The notes: generated by a model not told the origin, from the letters alone. A DNA stretch of 64,000 nt from Streptomyces sp. Root1304 (GCF_001426405.1 NZ_LMEP01000012.1:373920-437919); one strand, 5' to 3'; shown: positions 25,835 through 35,086, counted from the first letter of the stretch. Program-made: numbers and translations.

Positions 25835-25870
25835 GAGGGCCCGTCGTTCCCCGAGGAACGACGGGCCCTC
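25835..25870. terminator. bidirectional terminator between bioY and the third permease
   Basis: GAGGGCCCGTCGTTCC (25835-25850) pairs perfectly with GGAACGACGGGCCCTC (25855-25870); loop CCGA. Short CCGGATCA repeats follow at 25884-25930. Confidence 0.92.
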
Positions 25871-25926
25871 CCGCGTACGGACCGCCGGATCACCGGCCCT
25901 GTCGTACGGGCCACCGGATCACCGGA

Positions 25927-27390
25927 TCACCGGAGTTCGGAGACCTCCGGGGTCCCGTCGGCCCGGCCGGCCCTGCCGAGGCGCTGGCGGACCAGCGAGA
26001 TCGCGATGACGAGCGCGGCGACGAGCAGCGACAGGACCACCTGGTCGCGGTTGCTGCCGCCGTCGTAGACCATGTAGCCGAGGACGCCGACGATCATGAC
26101 GATGGTCGCCCAGGTCAGGTACGGGAAGAGCCACATCCTCACGACGAGCTTCTCCGGCGTCTCGCGCAGGATGATGCCGCGCATCTTCAGCTGGGTCACA
26201 CAGATGACGAGCCAGACGAAGAGCGCCACCGCGCCGGACGAGTTCAGCAGGAAGGCGAAGACGGTGTCCGGCCACTTGTAGTTGAAGAAGACCGCGGCGA
26301 AGCCGAAGACGACCGAGCCGAGGATCGCCGCCGTCGGCACGCCCCGCTTGTTGACCTTGGCGAAGGCCTTCGGCGCGTCACCGCGCTGCCCGAGCGAGAA
26401 GGCCATGCGGGAGGCGGTGTAGAGCCCCGAGTTCAGGCAGGAGAGCACGGCGGTCAGGACGATCACGTTCATGATCTGCCCGGCGTGCGCGATGCCGATG
26501 GAGTCGAGGGCGGCGACGTACGAGCCCTTCTCGACGATCGACTTGTCGTTCCACGGCAGCAGCGTCAGGACGACGAAGATCGAGCCCAGGTAGAAGACGC
26601 CGATGCGCCAGATCACGCTGTTGGTGGCCTTGGTGACGGCCTTCTGAGGGTTCTCGGACTCGCCGGCCGCCAGGGTGACGATCTCGCTGCCCATGAAGGA
26701 GAAGACGACCATCAGCACACCGGTGAGGACCGCGCCCGCGCCCATCGGGAAGAAGCCCCCGCTGTCGGTGAGGTGCGCGAAACCGGCGCCCGGGTTGCCC
26801 GAGCCGGGGAGCACGCCGAAGACGGCGAGCAGTCCGATGACGACGAAGGCGCCGATGGCGACGACCTTGATGCCGGCGAACCAGAACTCGAACTCGCCGT
26901 AGGAGGCGACCGAGCCGAGGTTGGTCGCGGTGAGCACCACCATCACGATGAGCGCCCAGCCCCACTGCGGCACGGCCGGGACCCAGCTCTCCAGGATCTT
27001 GGCGCCCGCGGTCGCCTCGACGGCGAGGACGACGACCCAGAAGAACCAGTACAGCCAGCCGATGCTGAAGCCGGCCCAGCGGCCGAGTGCCCGGTCCGCG
27101 TAGGCGGAGAAGGAGCCGGAGGAGGGCCGCGCGGCGGCCATCTCGCCCAGCATCCGCATCACGAAGACGACCATGGCGCCGACGAGTGCGTACGAGAGGA
27201 GGATCGCGGGACCGGCCGCGGCGATGCCGGAGCCGGAGCCGACGAACAGGCCGGCGCCGATGACGCCGCCGATCGCGATCATCGACAGGTGACGGTTCTT
27301 GAGTCCGGCCTTGAGGCCGTCGGAGGACTGCGGGGCGCCGGCCGTGCCGGTGTCCTCGCCGTCCTTCGTCAGGGTCGGTTGCGTGTTCAT
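25927..27390 (-). CDS. amino-acid permease, APC superfamily (third of three)
   Basis: 487 residues, 12 membrane spans. Signatures are LKNRHLSMIAIGGVIGAGLF, then SGSGIAAAGPAILLSYALVG, and YGEFEFWFAGIKVVAIGAFV. It is more distant from the other two permeases than they are from each other (for example ASYGEFEFWFAGIK against KNFGEFEFWFAALK). The ATG at 27390 follows GAGGAAG. The 196-bp gap to rpiB holds its promoter; I saw no clear operator there. A GABA or aromatic amino-acid substrate is typical of this branch, but this is not decidable. Confidence 0.9.
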   Translation of the reverse strand: MNTQPTLTKDGEDTGTAGAPQSSDGLKAGLKNRHLSMIAIGGVIGAGLFVGSGSGIAAAGPAILLSYALVGAMVVFVMRMLGEMAAARPSSGSFSAYADRALGRWAGFSIGWLYWFFWVVVLAVEATAGAKILESWVPAVPQWGWALIVMVVLTATNLGSVASYGEFEFWFAGIKVVAIGAFVVIGLLAVFGVLPGSGNPGAGFAHLTDSGGFFPMGAGAVLTGVLMVVFSFMGSEIVTLAAGESENPQKAVTKATNSVIWRIGVFYLGSIFVVLTLLPWNDKSIVEKGSYVAALDSIGIAHAGQIMNVIVLTAVLSCLNSGLYTASRMAFSLGQRGDAPKAFAKVNKRGVPTAAILGSVVFGFAAVFFNYKWPDTVFAFLLNSSGAVALFVWLVICVTQLKMRGIILRETPEKLVVRMWLFPYLTWATIVMIVGVLGYMVYDGGSNRDQVVLSLLVAALVIAISLVRQRLGRAGRADGTPEVSELR

Positions 27391-27586
27391 CGACGCTTCC
27401 TCGTGTGTGGGGGGCGCTCGGGTCGCGAGCCCGAGCATTGAACCCCGTGGGAGGGGATGATCGGAAGCCCTCATTCCGGATCGTTGTACGGGCGACATCG
27501 CGAGAGTCGAAGGTCCGTACCAGGTCGGGTGAAGGTCCCGACCCCGATGCCTGCTACCCGGGCCCTGACGTGCCACACTCGGCATC

Positions 27587-28081
27587 ATGCGCGTCTATAT
27601 CGGTTCCGACCACGCCGGCTTTGAACTAAAGAACCACCTCGTCGAGTGGCTCACGGCACACGGCCACGAGCCCGTCGACTGCGGTCCCCACATCTACGAC
27701 GCCCTGGACGACTACCCGCCGTTCTGCCTGCGCGCCGCCGAGAAGACGGCCGCGGACCCGGACAGCCTGGGCATCGTCATCGGCGGCTCCGGGAACGGCG
27801 AGCAGATCGCCGCGAACAAGGTGAAGGGGGTGCGCGCCGCCCTCGCCTGGAGCGAGCAGACCGCCGCCCTCGGCCGCGAGCACAACAACGCCAACGTGAT
27901 CTCCGTCGGCGGCCGGATGCACACCCGGGAAGAGGCGACGAAGTTCGTCGAGATCTTCCTGACCACCCCGTACTCCGGTGACGAGCGCCACACCCGCCGG
28001 ATCGACATGCTCACCGCGTACGAGAACACCGGCGAGCTCCCCCCGATCCCGGCCCACCACCCGCAGGAGCCGACCGCCTGA
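27587..28081 (+). CDS. rpiB: ribose-5-phosphate isomerase B
   Basis: Interconverts ribose 5-phosphate and ribulose 5-phosphate in the pentose phosphate pathway. 164 residues, RpiB/LacAB fold. It starts MRVYIGSDHAGFELK and has the family motif GGSGNGEQIAANK, with Glu as the likely catalytic base, as in mycobacterial RpiB where Cys is replaced. REHNNANVISVGGRMH and the conserved arginines near the C-terminus support it. The TGA shares its last base with the ATG of the glycosylase gene, so the two are translationally coupled. A CACACT box seven bases before the ATG suggests a near-leaderless start. Confidence 0.95.
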   Translation: MRVYIGSDHAGFELKNHLVEWLTAHGHEPVDCGPHIYDALDDYPPFCLRAAEKTAADPDSLGIVIGGSGNGEQIAANKVKGVRAALAWSEQTAALGREHNNANVISVGGRMHTREEATKFVEIFLTTPYSGDERHTRRIDMLTAYENTGELPPIPAHHPQEPTA

Positions 28082-28890
28082 TGCCCGAAGGGCACACCAT
28101 CCACCGACTGGCCGCCGACCACCGGGAACGGTTCGGCGGCCGGTCCGTGCGCGTCTCCAGCCCCCAGGGCAAGTTCGCCGACTCGGCGGCCCTGCTCGAC
28201 GGCACCGTCCTGGAGACCACCGAGGCCCACGGCAAACACCTCTTCCTCGGCTTCCCCGGCGAGGAATGGATCCACATCCACCTCGGCCTCTTCGGCAAGG
28301 TGAACTTCGGCGACGCCCCCGCGCCGCCGCCCACCGACACCGTCCGGCTGCGCCTCGCGAACCCCGAGTCCTACGTCGACCTGCGCGGCCCGACGACCTG
28401 CGCGCTCATCACGGACGCCGAGAAGCGGGCGGTGCACGACCGCCTCGGCCCCGACCCGCTGCGCACCGACGACGACCCCGACCGGGCCTGGCGCCGGATA
28501 TCGAAGTCCCGCACCACCGTCGCCGCCCTCCTCATGGACCAGAAGGTCATCGCGGGCGTCGGCAACGTCTACCGCGCCGAAGTCCTCTTCCGGCACGGCA
28601 TCGACCCCTACCGCGCCGGCAAGGACCTCACCGCGGGGGAGTGGGACGCGATCTGGACCGACCTCGCCGCACTGATGCGCGAGGGCGTCCGCCTCAACCG
28701 CATCGACACCGTCCGCCCCGAGCACACCCCCGAAGCCATGGGCCGCCCGCCGCGCGTCGACGACCACGGCGGCGAGGTCTACGTCTACCGCCGCGCCAAT
28801 CAGCCCTGCCACCTCTGCGGCACCGGCATCCGCACCGCGGACCTGGCGGCCCGGAACCTCTTCTGGTGCCCGAACTGCCAGACCCGCTGA
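28081..28890 (+). CDS. nei: Fpg/Nei-family DNA glycosylase (endonuclease VIII-like)
   Basis: Excises oxidised bases and cuts the strand by beta/delta elimination. 269 residues beginning MPEGHTIHRLA, where Pro2 is the Schiff-base nucleophile and Glu3 the acid. The helix-two-turn-helix region contains VIAGVGNVYRAEVLF. The zinc finger is Cys243-x2-Cys246 and Cys263-x2-Cys266 at the end. PEGHTIHR rather than PELPEVE places it in the actinobacterial Nei group, not MutM. The start overlaps the rpiB stop by one base (TGATG). The link to rpiB is probably only transcriptional. Confidence 0.92.
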   Translation: MPEGHTIHRLAADHRERFGGRSVRVSSPQGKFADSAALLDGTVLETTEAHGKHLFLGFPGEEWIHIHLGLFGKVNFGDAPAPPPTDTVRLRLANPESYVDLRGPTTCALITDAEKRAVHDRLGPDPLRTDDDPDRAWRRISKSRTTVAALLMDQKVIAGVGNVYRAEVLFRHGIDPYRAGKDLTAGEWDAIWTDLAALMREGVRLNRIDTVRPEHTPEAMGRPPRVDDHGGEVYVYRRANQPCHLCGTGIRTADLAARNLFWCPNCQTR

Positions 28891-28915
28891 CCGCGCCCCT
28901 CCCGTACTCCCGCCG

Positions 28916-30145
28916 CTAGAACCCGTGCGGCAGCCACGGCGCCACGGGCGAACCGAAGGCGACCGACGCCTCGACCAGCGCCCCCTCCCGCAGCTCCCGC
29001 ACCCGCCCGGCCGAGGCCAGCGACACCAGCGAGGTGCCGCCCAGATAGGCCGCACCCAACTCCCGTACGGACAGGGCGAGATCGGCCGCGTCCCCGGTCC
29101 GCACGCAGCTCGCCCCCTTCGCGTCCCCGGTCAGCCGCCAACGCCCCGCGTTCCACGGGCAGAACGCGTCCTCCACCTCGAACACCACGTCCACCGGCGC
29201 CTGGTACGTCCGCGCCTCCAGCGCCGCGCCCACCTCCACGAGCCGGACGAACAGCACCTCCCTCGCCGTCGGCTCGCACCGCCGCACGTCCGACACCAGC
29301 TGCCGCCACGCACCGTCCACCGGACTGCTGTGGATCCGCACCGTCGACGTCAGGTCCACCGAGCACAGGAACCGCCACAGCGCCGCCTCCGCCGCCGGAT
29401 CGAGCGCGAGCACCTGCTGCACCCCCACCGAACCGTCCGCCCCCGCGAACGACCAGTTCGGCTTGATCGCGTAGTGCGCGAAGCCCACGACCTCCCCGTC
29501 CCGCTCCGCGAGCACGCACAGCCGGGGCGAGGAACCCCCGCGCTCCGACTCCGGATCGATCAGCGGCAGCCGCTCCCAGCCCGGCCCCCGGGCCACCATC
29601 CCCGGCCGCCGAGGCACCAGCCGGGCGTACACCTTCTCGCAGGCCGCCGAGGACTCCGTCAGATCCGCCTGCCGCAGCCGCACCCCGTCCGTGCCCTCCG
29701 GCAACGAGAGCCGCACCCGGTTCGTGTCGATCGCCGCGTGCTCCGCCCACGACGCGGCGCCGTAGCCGAACCGCCCGTAGATCACCGGCTCCGAGGCCGT
29801 CAGCACGGCCAGCGGCTCACCCGCCGCCCGCACGTCGTCGAGCTGCCGCCGCATCATCGAGGTCAGGATCCCGCGCCGCCGGTGCGTACCCGCCACGCTC
29901 ACCATCGTCACCCCGGCCGCCGGCACGAGACCCCCGCCCGGCACCGTCAGCCGGAACGAGAACGCCCCCGCCGTCCCCACGCACAGATCCCCGTCCCAGG
30001 CACCGAGCGACCGCTCGTACTCCGTGAGGTCCCGCCACAGCGCCCGCGACTCGGCGGGCTCGTGAAGGCCCCCGAACGCGAGGTCCAGCACCTCGAACCA
30101 ACGGTCCCAGTCGTTCGGGTCGAGAACCCGCAGTTCAGTCGTCAT
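28916..30145 (-). CDS. Eis-like GNAT N-acetyltransferase
   Basis: 409 residues. It has a first GNAT domain (about 3-150) with the acetyl-CoA loop VSVAGTHRRRGILTSMM, a degenerate second GNAT domain (about 155-290), and an SCP2-like C-terminal domain (about 295-400). This is the three-part plan of mycobacterial Eis, which acetylates amines of aminoglycosides and peptides and is hexameric. The C-terminal Phe (PWLPHGF), whose carboxylate is the general base in Eis, is present. Streptomyces carry several; the substrate here is unknown. The ATG at 30145 lies 106 bases from a divergent phosphatase gene. Confidence 0.9.
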   Translation of the reverse strand: MTTELRVLDPNDWDRWFEVLDLAFGGLHEPAESRALWRDLTEYERSLGAWDGDLCVGTAGAFSFRLTVPGGGLVPAAGVTMVSVAGTHRRRGILTSMMRRQLDDVRAAGEPLAVLTASEPVIYGRFGYGAASWAEHAAIDTNRVRLSLPEGTDGVRLRQADLTESSAACEKVYARLVPRRPGMVARGPGWERLPLIDPESERGGSSPRLCVLAERDGEVVGFAHYAIKPNWSFAGADGSVGVQQVLALDPAAEAALWRFLCSVDLTSTVRIHSSPVDGAWRQLVSDVRRCEPTAREVLFVRLVEVGAALEARTYQAPVDVVFEVEDAFCPWNAGRWRLTGDAKGASCVRTGDAADLALSVRELGAAYLGGTSLVSLASAGRVRELREGALVEASVAFGSPVAPWLPHGF

Positions 30146-30237
30146 ATGCCATCGATATCAGCGGCGCACGCCCAGGGCGACCCGATTTCGCGCACATTGT
30201 CACCGGGGTACCCCTGCACGATGTCCGACGGGATGGA

Positions 30238-30243
30238 TAGGGT
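30238..30243 (+). promoter_or_regulatory. -10 box close to the PP2C start
   Basis: TAGGGT ends eight bases before the ATG at 30252. A leaderless or nearly leaderless message is likely. Confidence 0.45.
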
Positions 30244-30251
30244 CCAGGCCA

Positions 30252-31397
30252 ATGGGACACCGCGCAGGAGTGAACACGTACGCGGCCCGCACGCGCAGAC
30301 GCGCCCGCCGGGCCCGCGTCGCGCTGCGCAGATCCGGTGTCGACTACTTCCGGGGCGACGGCTCCGACCGGCTCGTCTTCGCCGGACTCCTCCTGATGAT
30401 CCCGGCCATCGCCTGCGGCACCGTCCTCGACCCCGTCTGGTGCTCCCCGGCCGCACTGGTCCTGCCCATCGTGGCCGGCGGACTGCTGCTGCGCCCCGCC
30501 AGCCTCCTCGGTCTGTACGCGGCCGCCGCCGGCGCCCTGATCGTCGAGTCCTTCGTCCTCGGCCCCTACACCCAGGGCCCCGCCCGGGTCACCCCCGGCA
30601 CCGTCCTCGTCGTCGCCGCCTGCGGCCTCTTCGGACTGCTCATCGCCCAGTTCCGGGCCCGCGTCGGCGTGCCCTGGCGGCGCGGCGGCACCATGCTCTT
30701 CGACCTCCGCGAACGCATCCGCGTCCAGAGCGCCCTGCCCCGGCTCCCCAAGGGCTGGCACCGCGAGATGGCCCTGCGCCCGGCCGGCGGCCAGTCCTTC
30801 TCCGGCGACTTCGTCGTCGCCGCCCGCACCCACGGCGGCCGCACCCTGGAGATCGTCCTCACCGACGTCTCCGGCAAGGGCATGGACGCGGCCTCCCGCT
30901 CCCTGCTGCTCTCCGGCGCCTTCGGCGGCCTCCTCGGCTCCCTCCCGCCGCACGCCTTCCTCCCCGCCGCCAACGGCTATCTGCTCCGCCAGGACTGGGA
31001 CGAGGGCTTCGCCACCTCCATCCACCTGGTCCTCGACCTGGAGTCCGGCGACTACGAACTCTTCTCGGCCGGCCACCTCCCCGCCCTCCAGCTCCACGCG
31101 GGCAGCGGACGCTGGGAGGAGAAGGCCGCCGACGGCCCCCTCCTCGGCGTCTACGACCGCGCCGAGTTCCACCCCGTCAAGGGCACCCTGCGCACCGGCG
31201 ACGTCCTCATGCTCTTCACCGACGGCCTGGTCGAGGCCGCCGACCGGGACATCGCCGAGGGCATCGACCGGCTCACCGGCGAGGCCGACCGCTGCGTCGC
31301 CGAGGGCTTCGAGGGCGTCGCCTGGCATCTGATCGAGGCCGTCGCGAAGGACGTCAACGACGACCGCGCGCTGCTCCTGCTCTCCCGGCCCGTCTGA
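30252..31397 (+). CDS. membrane-anchored PP2C-type serine/threonine phosphatase (SpoIIE/RsbU-like)
   Basis: 381 residues. An Arg-rich N-terminus (1-25) is followed by four membrane spans (about 40-140). The cytoplasmic PPM phosphatase domain (about 165-375) has metal-binding acidic motifs in FSGDFVVAAR, LTDVSGKGMDAA and MLFTDGLVEA. Such enzymes dephosphorylate anti-sigma antagonist proteins in Streptomyces stress and development. There is no sensor domain beyond the membrane part. No anti-sigma partner is adjacent, so its target is encoded elsewhere. The ATG at 30252 is preceded by TAGGGT, not a ribosome site. Confidence 0.9.
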   Translation: MGHRAGVNTYAARTRRRARRARVALRRSGVDYFRGDGSDRLVFAGLLLMIPAIACGTVLDPVWCSPAALVLPIVAGGLLLRPASLLGLYAAAAGALIVESFVLGPYTQGPARVTPGTVLVVAACGLFGLLIAQFRARVGVPWRRGGTMLFDLRERIRVQSALPRLPKGWHREMALRPAGGQSFSGDFVVAARTHGGRTLEIVLTDVSGKGMDAASRSLLLSGAFGGLLGSLPPHAFLPAANGYLLRQDWDEGFATSIHLVLDLESGDYELFSAGHLPALQLHAGSGRWEEKAADGPLLGVYDRAEFHPVKGTLRTGDVLMLFTDGLVEAADRDIAEGIDRLTGEADRCVAEGFEGVAWHLIEAVAKDVNDDRALLLLSRPV

Positions 31398-31552
31398 CCG
31401 GTCCGCCCGGTGTGACGTGATCTTCTCCACGACGATTCGTCACCAGGCAGCGGGGGCAGGGGGGTTGGTGGCACGATGGAGACAGCGGGGGGTGTTCCGG
31501 GACACGGGCTCCCTGGTGGGCAAGGCGGGACCGACCGAGGGTGTGATCAGTT

Positions 31553-31747
31553 GTGGCCATTTCACTGTCTGTGGTGTTGCTGTTGGCAATCATCCTGGTG
31601 GTGCTGATCCGCGGGGGGAACCTCAAGGCCGGCCCGGCCGTGGTGGCCGTGCTCTTCGGCTTCTTCCTCGCCTCGACCGGCATGGCCGACGACATCCAGC
31701 GCTTCCTGGACTCGATAACGCAGACGGTCGCGTCCATCAAGTTCTGA
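31553..31747 (+). CDS. small two-span membrane protein, unknown
   Basis: 64 residues from a GTG at 31553. A first hydrophobic segment, AISLSVVLLLAIILVVLI (2-19), is followed by RGGNLKAGPAV, a second segment VAVLFGFFLASTG, and an amphipathic end DDIQRFLDSITQTVASIKF. It probably makes a hairpin in the membrane. The ribosome site is weak (GAGGG, 11 bases upstream). It ends nine bases from the convergent amphi-Trp gene. I do not recognise a family, but codon use is Streptomyces-like. Confidence 0.7.
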   Translation: MAISLSVVLLLAIILVVLIRGGNLKAGPAVVAVLFGFFLASTGMADDIQRFLDSITQTVASIKF

Positions 31748-31756
31748 CGCGGACGC

Positions 31757-32188
31757 CTACCGCTTCCTGCCCTTCTTCTTCCTCTTCTTCCTCGAAGGGG
31801 AGGCCGACTTCTGCTTCGCGGCGGCGGCGGGCTTCGCCTTCTTCGCCGGGACGTCCTGCTTCGCCTTGCCCTTCGGGGCGGGCGCGGCGGGCTTCTCGAC
31901 GGCGGGCTTCTCCCCGGCGGCCTTCGCCGCCGCGGCCGCGGCCGCCGTGTCCTTCCGCGAACGGGCCGTCGGCCAGGTGAGTTCGAGCTCCAGCTCGACC
32001 TCTCCGTCACCCACCTCGAACTCCACCTCGGAGCGGAGTTCGTCGGGGATCCACAGGCTCACCGTTCCCGACCCCAGGTCGAGCTCGACCTCCCCGCCCT
32101 TCCGTAGCGCGGCGGCCAGCGCCGTCAGCCGGTCCGCGGCCTCACCGCGGGACAGGGAGCGCTTCTGCTCGAACTTCAGGTCCTTCAT
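31757..32188 (-). CDS. amphi-Trp domain protein with Lys/Ala-rich tail
   Basis: 143 residues; ATG at 32188 after GGAGG. Residues 1-75 form an amphi-Trp domain (FEQKRSLSRGEAADRLTALA, then SLWIPDELRSEVEFEV), a small beta-sandwich of unknown function named for its amphipathic helix and Trp. The rest is Ala/Lys/Pro-rich and ends in the very basic SRKKRKKKGRKR. That tail resembles nucleoid-associated protein tails and may bind nucleic acid. The protein's role is unknown. Confidence 0.82.
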   Translation of the reverse strand: MKDLKFEQKRSLSRGEAADRLTALAAALRKGGEVELDLGSGTVSLWIPDELRSEVEFEVGDGEVELELELTWPTARSRKDTAAAAAAAKAAGEKPAVEKPAAPAPKGKAKQDVPAKKAKPAAAAKQKSASPSRKKRKKKGRKR

Positions 32189-32279
32189 GGCTGCCTCCGA
32201 TCCTGAGGCCAGTCTGCACGCGCCCGCCGGACCCGGCATCTCGGCCGGGAGACACCCTCGGAACGGCCCCGGAAACGCC

Positions 32280-32320
32280 TCGGGGCCGGTCCGGAGAAGA
32301 CTTCTCCGGACCGGCCCCGA
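32280..32320 (-). terminator. terminator of tRNA-Gly, near-perfect palindrome
   Basis: CGGGGCCGGTCCGGAGAAG (32281-32299) faces its exact complement at 32301-32319, giving a stem of about 18 pairs. It lies nine bases beyond the tRNA 3' end on the leftward strand. Confidence 0.88.
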
Positions 32321-32329
32321 CGCTCGTGG

Positions 32330-32400
32330 AGCGGGTGACGGGAATCGAACCCGCGTAGCTAGTTTGGAAGACTAGTGCTCTACCATTGAGCTACACCCGC
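32330..32400 (-). tRNA. tRNA-Gly (anticodon UCC)
   Basis: 71 bases. Acceptor stem GCGGGTG pairs with CACCCGC, the discriminator is U, and no CCA is encoded. The anticodon arm is CTAGT-CTTCCAA-ACTAG with anticodon TCC. The T arm reads CGGGTTCGATTCCCG. The cloverleaf is complete. Confidence 0.97.
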
Positions 32401-32532
32401 ACAGCATCGCGCCGCAGGTCACGAGGACCGCGGCACGAGGAGCATGTTAGCGGTTCGGGGGCCGTTCGCGCACACCCGTAAAAGAGGGGGCGCCGCACAG
32501 TCCCCGTCCATGTACCCTACGTGTCGCACCGA

Positions 32533-32606
32533 CGGGGTGTGGCGCAGCTTGGTAGCGCGTCCGCTTTGGGAGCGGAAGGCCGTGGGTTCAAATCCCGCCA
32601 CCCCGA
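32533..32606 (+). tRNA. tRNA-Pro (anticodon UGG)
   Basis: 74 bases. Acceptor CGGGGTG pairs with CACCCCG, discriminator A, and the 3' CC-A is not encoded. The anticodon arm is TCCGC-TTTGGGA-GCGGA with anticodon TGG. The T loop is GTTCAAATC. It is divergent from tRNA-Gly, 132 bases away. Confidence 0.97.
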
Positions 32607-32647
32607 CCATGACGATCAGGCGCCCACCTCGCGCACTCTTGATCACG

Positions 32648-32678
32648 TTGTGGGCGTCATCCCGCTTGCGGTTACTAT
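32648..32678 (+). promoter_or_regulatory. putative tig promoter
   Basis: TTGTGG (32648-32653), a 19-base spacer and TACTAT (32673-32678), about 100 bases before the trigger-factor start. The -10 is the most AT-rich hexamer in this gap. Confidence 0.45.
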
Positions 32679-32780
32679 GCAAGCTGCGTGCCCGTGTGTC
32701 TTTCTGACCGGGCCGACCCGCCGGACCCGCGTCACGCGGCGACGGCGGTTTCCAGGAATCAGCCACAAGGAGACCGAACC

Positions 32781-34166
32781 GTGAAGAGCGCCGTGGAGAC
32801 CCTGAACCCGACCCGGGTTCGGCTCACTGTCGAGGTGCCCTTCGAGGAGCTCAAGGACAGCCTCGACGCGGCGTACAAGAAGATCAACCAGCAGGTCACG
32901 GTCAAGGGCTTCCGTAAGGGCAAGATCCCTGCTCGCGTGATCGACCAGCGGTTCGGCCGCGGCGCCGTGCTGGAAGAGGCCGTCAACGACGCGCTCCCGA
33001 AGTTCTACACCGAGGCCGTCAACGAGGCCGAGGTCAACCCGCTCGGCCAGCCCGAGGTCGACATCACCGAGCTGAAGGACGGCGAGCTGCTGGCCTTCAC
33101 CGCCGAGGTCGACATCCGCCCGACGATCGAGATCCCGGACTACTCCGGCATCGAGGTCACCGTCGACGCGGTCGAGGTCACCGACGAGGACGTCGAGAAG
33201 TCCGTGGAGCAGCTCCGCGAGCGCTTCGCCTCGACCTCCCCGGTCGAGCGTGCCGCCCAGGACGGCGACGTCGTCACCATCGACCTGCAGGCCAAGGTCG
33301 ACGGCGAGGTCCTCCCGGACGGTGTCGCCGACGGTGTCTCGTACACCATCGGTTCGGGCGAGCTGCTCGACGGCATCGACGAGGCCGTCAAGGGCCTGGA
33401 GGCCGGTGGCGAGGCCACCTTCACCTCGCAGCTGAAGGGCGGCTCCGCCGAGGGCAAGGACGCGGAGGTCACCGTCAAGGTCACCACCGTCGCCGCCCGT
33501 GAGCTCCCCGAGCTGGACGACGACTTCGCGCAGATGGCGTCGGAGTTCGACACCCTCGACGAGCTCAAGGCCGACAGCCGCAAGCGCCTCGAGAACATGA
33601 AGCAGTTCGACCAGGCCACCCAGGCCCAGGAGCGCGTCCTCGACGAGCTCCTCAAGCTGGTCGAGGTCCCGATGCCCGAGAAGCTTCTCGAGGACGAGAT
33701 CAACACCCGCAAGCACAACCTGGAGCACCACCAGCTCGGCCAGATGGGCCTCGACCTCGCGAAGTACCTGGAGATCCAGGGCAAGACCGAGGAAGAGTTC
33801 CTGGCCGAGACCAAGGAGCAGGCCGAGAAGGGCATCAAGACGCAGTTCATCCTCGATGAGCTCGTCAACAAGGAGAAGCTCGAGGTCTCCCGCGAGGAGC
33901 TCACCGAGCACCTGTTCCGCCGTGCCGCCTCCTCCGGCATGAGCCCGGACCAGTTCGCCCAGGCCGTGGCCGAGGGCGGCCAGGTGCCGATGCTCGTCGG
34001 CGAGGTCGCCCGCGGCAAGGCCCTCGCGGTCGTCGTCGAGGCCGCCAAGGTCGTCGACTCCAACGGCGAGGTCGTCGACCTCTCGGACGACGAGGACGAG
34101 GTCGAGGCCGCCGCCGAGGCCGTCGAGGCCGTCACCGGCGAGGCCGAGGTCTCCGAGGACAAGTAA
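32781..34166 (+). CDS. tig: trigger factor, ribosome-associated chaperone and peptidyl-prolyl isomerase
   Basis: 461 residues from a GTG at 32781 after AAGGAG. The N-terminal ribosome-binding domain (1-115) has the signature [13 protein letters not shown], close to the GFRxGKxP motif that docks on L23. The FKBP-like isomerase domain follows (about 155-245), then the helical C-terminal chaperone arms (about 250-430). The tail is very acidic ([20 protein letters not shown]). It is placed directly upstream of clpP1-clpP2-clpX, the conserved bacterial order linking folding of new chains to proteolysis, but a 17-bp terminator separates the units. Confidence 0.97.
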   Translation: MKSAVETLNPTRVRLTVEVPFEELKDSLDAAYKKINQQVTVKGFRKGKIPARVIDQRFGRGAVLEEAVNDALPKFYTEAVNEAEVNPLGQPEVDITELKDGELLAFTAEVDIRPTIEIPDYSGIEVTVDAVEVTDEDVEKSVEQLRERFASTSPVERAAQDGDVVTIDLQAKVDGEVLPDGVADGVSYTIGSGELLDGIDEAVKGLEAGGEATFTSQLKGGSAEGKDAEVTVKVTTVAARELPELDDDFAQMASEFDTLDELKADSRKRLENMKQFDQATQAQERVLDELLKLVEVPMPEKLLEDEINTRKHNLEHHQLGQMGLDLAKYLEIQGKTEEEFLAETKEQAEKGIKTQFILDELVNKEKLEVSREELTEHLFRRAASSGMSPDQFAQAVAEGGQVPMLVGEVARGKALAVVVEAAKVVDSNGEVVDLSDDEDEVEAAAEAVEAVTGEAEVSEDK

Positions 34167-34206
34167 GGCTCACCGCGAGGCCCGCGCCCCGCGCTGAACC
34201 CCGCTC

Positions 34207-34244
34207 CACGGGCCCGTACGCACTCCTGTGCGTACGGGCCCGTG
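34207..34244 (+). terminator. hairpin terminator after tig
   Basis: CACGGGCCCGTACGCAC (34207-34223) pairs perfectly over 17 bases with GTGCGTACGGGCCCGTG (34228-34244); loop TCCT. Confidence 0.92.
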
Positions 34245-34283
34245 GACGTAGCGGGACCCCGTTACACGCCCCCAACTACCTTG

Positions 34284-34297
34284 CGCTCCCAGCGAAC
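34284..34297 (-). promoter_or_regulatory. ClgR-type binding site upstream of clpP1
   Basis: The minus strand reads GTTCGC-TGGGA-GCG, matching the GTTCGC-N5-GCG pattern reported for the ClgR activator of Streptomyces clp genes. It lies about 120 bases before the clpP1 start. Confidence 0.7.
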
Positions 34298-34417
34298 AGT
34301 TCGGGAACCGGGATGGCGTTGTCCTACCTGCGCGTTAGGGTCCATGAATACGAGGGCAGTGCCCTCTGAACGAGACGCTGAGACGGCCCTGGCCGTCGGA
34401 GACGAGCAGGTGGATAC

Positions 34418-35035
34418 GTGACGAATCTGAAGCCTTACGCCGCGGGTGAGCCGTCCATCGGTGGCGGCCTCGGCGACCATGTCTACAACCGGCTGCTCGG
34501 CGAGCGCATCGTCTTCCTCGGCCAGCAGGTCGACGACGAGATCGCCAACAAGATCACCGCCCAGATGCTCCTCCTGGCCGCCGAGCCGGAGAAGGACATC
34601 TACCTGTACATCAACAGCCCCGGTGGCTCGGTGACGGCCGGCATGGCCGTCTACGACACCATGCAGTTCATCCCGAACGACGTCGTCACCATCGGTATGG
34701 GCATGGCGGCCTCCATGGGCCAGTTCCTGCTCACCGCCGGCGCCCCCGGCAAGCGCTTCGCGCTGCCGAACACCGACATCCTGATGCACCAGGGCTCCGC
34801 CGGCATCGGCGGTACGGCCTCCGACATCAAGATCCAGGCGGAGTACCTCCTGCGCACGAAGAAGCGCATGGCCGAGATCACCGCGCAGCACTCCGGCCAG
34901 ACCGTCGAGGCGATCATCCGCGACGGTGACCGCGACCGCTGGTTCACCGCCGACGAGGCCAAGGAGTACGGCCTCATCGACGACATCATCACCCACGCCG
35001 CGGGCGTTCCCGGCGGCGGTGGCACGGGCGCCTGA
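34418..35035 (+). CDS. clpP1: ATP-dependent Clp protease proteolytic subunit 1
   Basis: 205 residues. The catalytic triad is Ser99 ([11 protein letters not shown]), His124 (ILMHQG) and Asp173 (DGDRDRWF). It assembles with ClpP2 into a barrel that degrades substrates fed by ClpX or ClpC. The GTG at 34418 follows GCAGGTGG. The C-terminus is Gly-rich (PGGGGTGA), longer than in most ClpP. A ClgR-type site upstream indicates activation by ClgR, itself a Clp substrate in Streptomyces. It is 51 bases before clpP2 and surely co-transcribed. Confidence 0.97.
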   Translation: MTNLKPYAAGEPSIGGGLGDHVYNRLLGERIVFLGQQVDDEIANKITAQMLLLAAEPEKDIYLYINSPGGSVTAGMAVYDTMQFIPNDVVTIGMGMAASMGQFLLTAGAPGKRFALPNTDILMHQGSAGIGGTASDIKIQAEYLLRTKKRMAEITAQHSGQTVEAIIRDGDRDRWFTADEAKEYGLIDDIITHAAGVPGGGGTGA

Positions 35036-35086
35036 GCCCGGCCGACCGCTGAACAGCCCCAGCCCCCGCCGAACGCCACCAGGACG

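Noticed and set aside
32330..32606. tRNA-linked integration site with a phage element
   Set aside because: The two tRNAs are intact, and no integrase, att-like repeat or phage gene lies nearby.
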